Below, in pieces: positions 63,686 through 64,000 of a DNA stretch of 64,000 bases. The DNA comes from Streptomyces sp. HUAS 15-9 (GTDB taxonomy: Bacteria > Actinomycetota > Actinomycetes > Streptomycetales > Streptomycetaceae). Within the stretch, counting starts at the first letter, position 1; each line of letters begins with the position of its first letter. Under the pieces are notes generated by a model. It did not search any database, had not been told where the DNA came from, and worked only from the letters and a program-made list of their open reading frames with translations. Both the position numbers and the translations under genes were made by a program. The stretch lies in the NCBI RefSeq assembly GCF_025642155.1, contig NZ_CP106798.1, positions 4,278,001 to 4,342,000 of the forward strand, given 5' to 3'.

Positions 63686-63792
63686 CCCGGCCCGGTGCCA
63701 CCCGGCCACATCGCCGTCGGCTACACGTCATCTGTGTCTCATCTGTGCGGGCTCTCGCACGGCCGTGCTGGCATATGCGCGAGAATGACCCG

Positions 63793-64000
63793 GTGACCTC
63801 AGCCACCGGAACGCCCGAGACCCCGGCCTCCCCCAAGCTCTCGACCGCGCTCGAGCAGGGCGGCAGTCCCGTCGTCCCGCCGCGGCTGATCGCCACCGAC
63901 CTCGACGGCACCCTGCTGCGTGACGACAAGTCGGTGTCCCCGCGCACGGTCGCCGCGCTGGCCGCCGCCGAGGAGGCGGGCATCGAGGTCTTCTTCGTGA
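63793..64000 (+). CDS. HAD-superfamily phosphatase, partial at window end
   Basis: From GTG 63793 the frame enters [21 protein letters not shown], the nucleophile motif of Cof-type HAD phosphatases, and continues out of the window. It resembles the protein at 52.3-53.1 kb. Residues SPKLSTALEQGGSP before the HAD motif are encoded by a dispersed repeat copy, so the N-terminus has been extended or the true start lies further in. Confidence 0.88.
   Translation, partial: MTSATGTPETPASPKLSTALEQGGSPVVPPRLIATDLDGTLLRDDKSVSPRTVAALAAAEEAGIEVFFV
63827..63870. repeat. Dispersed hairpin repeat, copy 7
   Basis: CCTCCCCCAAGCTCTCGACC then GCGCTCGAGCAGGG (reverse orientation). Read in frame at the start of the HAD gene. 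Confidence 0.75.

Overview
The window is chromosomal DNA of a Streptomyces or very close relative. The evidence is a GC content near 70 percent with GC-rich third codon positions, many GTG starts behind GGAGG-type ribosome sites, an SSI-type protease inhibitor, a SigE-type ECF factor, EACC1-caspase genes, and the block YcnI-Sco-PCuAC-CopCD-dtpA-pheA-serS, which I recognise from S. coelicolor. Genus confidence is high; I do not name a species. Layout. (1) 1-2730: right end of an integrative element (DNA-binding protein, tyrosine integrase) abutting tRNA-Ser(GCT). (2) 2.9-11.1 kb: secreted SSI-like inhibitor, a large PAS/pseudo-kinase/pseudo-receiver protein split by a frameshift and carrying a 14-unit PAQGV repeat, a GntR module with a palindromic operator, an acyl-CoA ligase behind an 18-bp palindrome, an ECF sigma factor. 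(3) 11.3-16.1 kb: five-gene operon resembling the mycobacterial igr steroid side-chain operon; one acyl-CoA dehydrogenase gene is frameshifted by a small dispersed repeat. (4) 16.3-19.3 kb: small secreted protein, Prim-Pol protein behind an SOS-like box, membrane protein. (5) 19.4-28.0 kb: accessory hotspot. A membrane-anchored EACC1-caspase pair lies just outside, and an EACC1-caspase-WD40 pair just inside, a 7-kb island bounded by a 94-bp direct repeat of tRNA-Ser(TGA). The island also holds a NUDIX gene, two truncated genes, an IS481 relic and a Ser/Thr kinase with a PstP-like external domain. (6) 28.0-43.1 kb: HtrA-like protease, glycerophosphodiesterase, RsbW-like and RsbU-like regulators, DUF5926 protein, aminopeptidase P behind a long tandem repeat, a frameshifted MocR regulator, and a TnpB element whose two flanks are fragments of different genes. 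(7) 43.3-49.5 kb: copper uptake and delivery operon ending in the Tat-exported DyP peroxidase dtpA. (8) 49.5-64 kb: pheA, serS, HAD phosphatases, a second tRNA-Ser(GCT), a two-ATPase/two-permease ABC system, an M24-like peptidase, an EphD-like hydrolase-SDR fusion, a frameshifted MerR regulator, RNA 2'-phosphotransferase and an LLM-type oxidoreductase. DnaA-box clusters lie at 50.5-50.8 and 61.6 kb. How the parts work together: the copper genes form one pathway (periplasmic capture, import, delivery to oxidase and peroxidase). The igr-like genes would act in sequence on a short CoA-linked side chain. The two EACC1-caspase modules are the best candidates for an under-described defence or cell-suicide system. 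Four long conserved genes are frameshifted (PAS protein, acyl-CoA dehydrogenase, MocR, MerR). The dehydrogenase shift has a clear cause, the repeat insertion; the other three are single-base changes that could also be sequencing errors.
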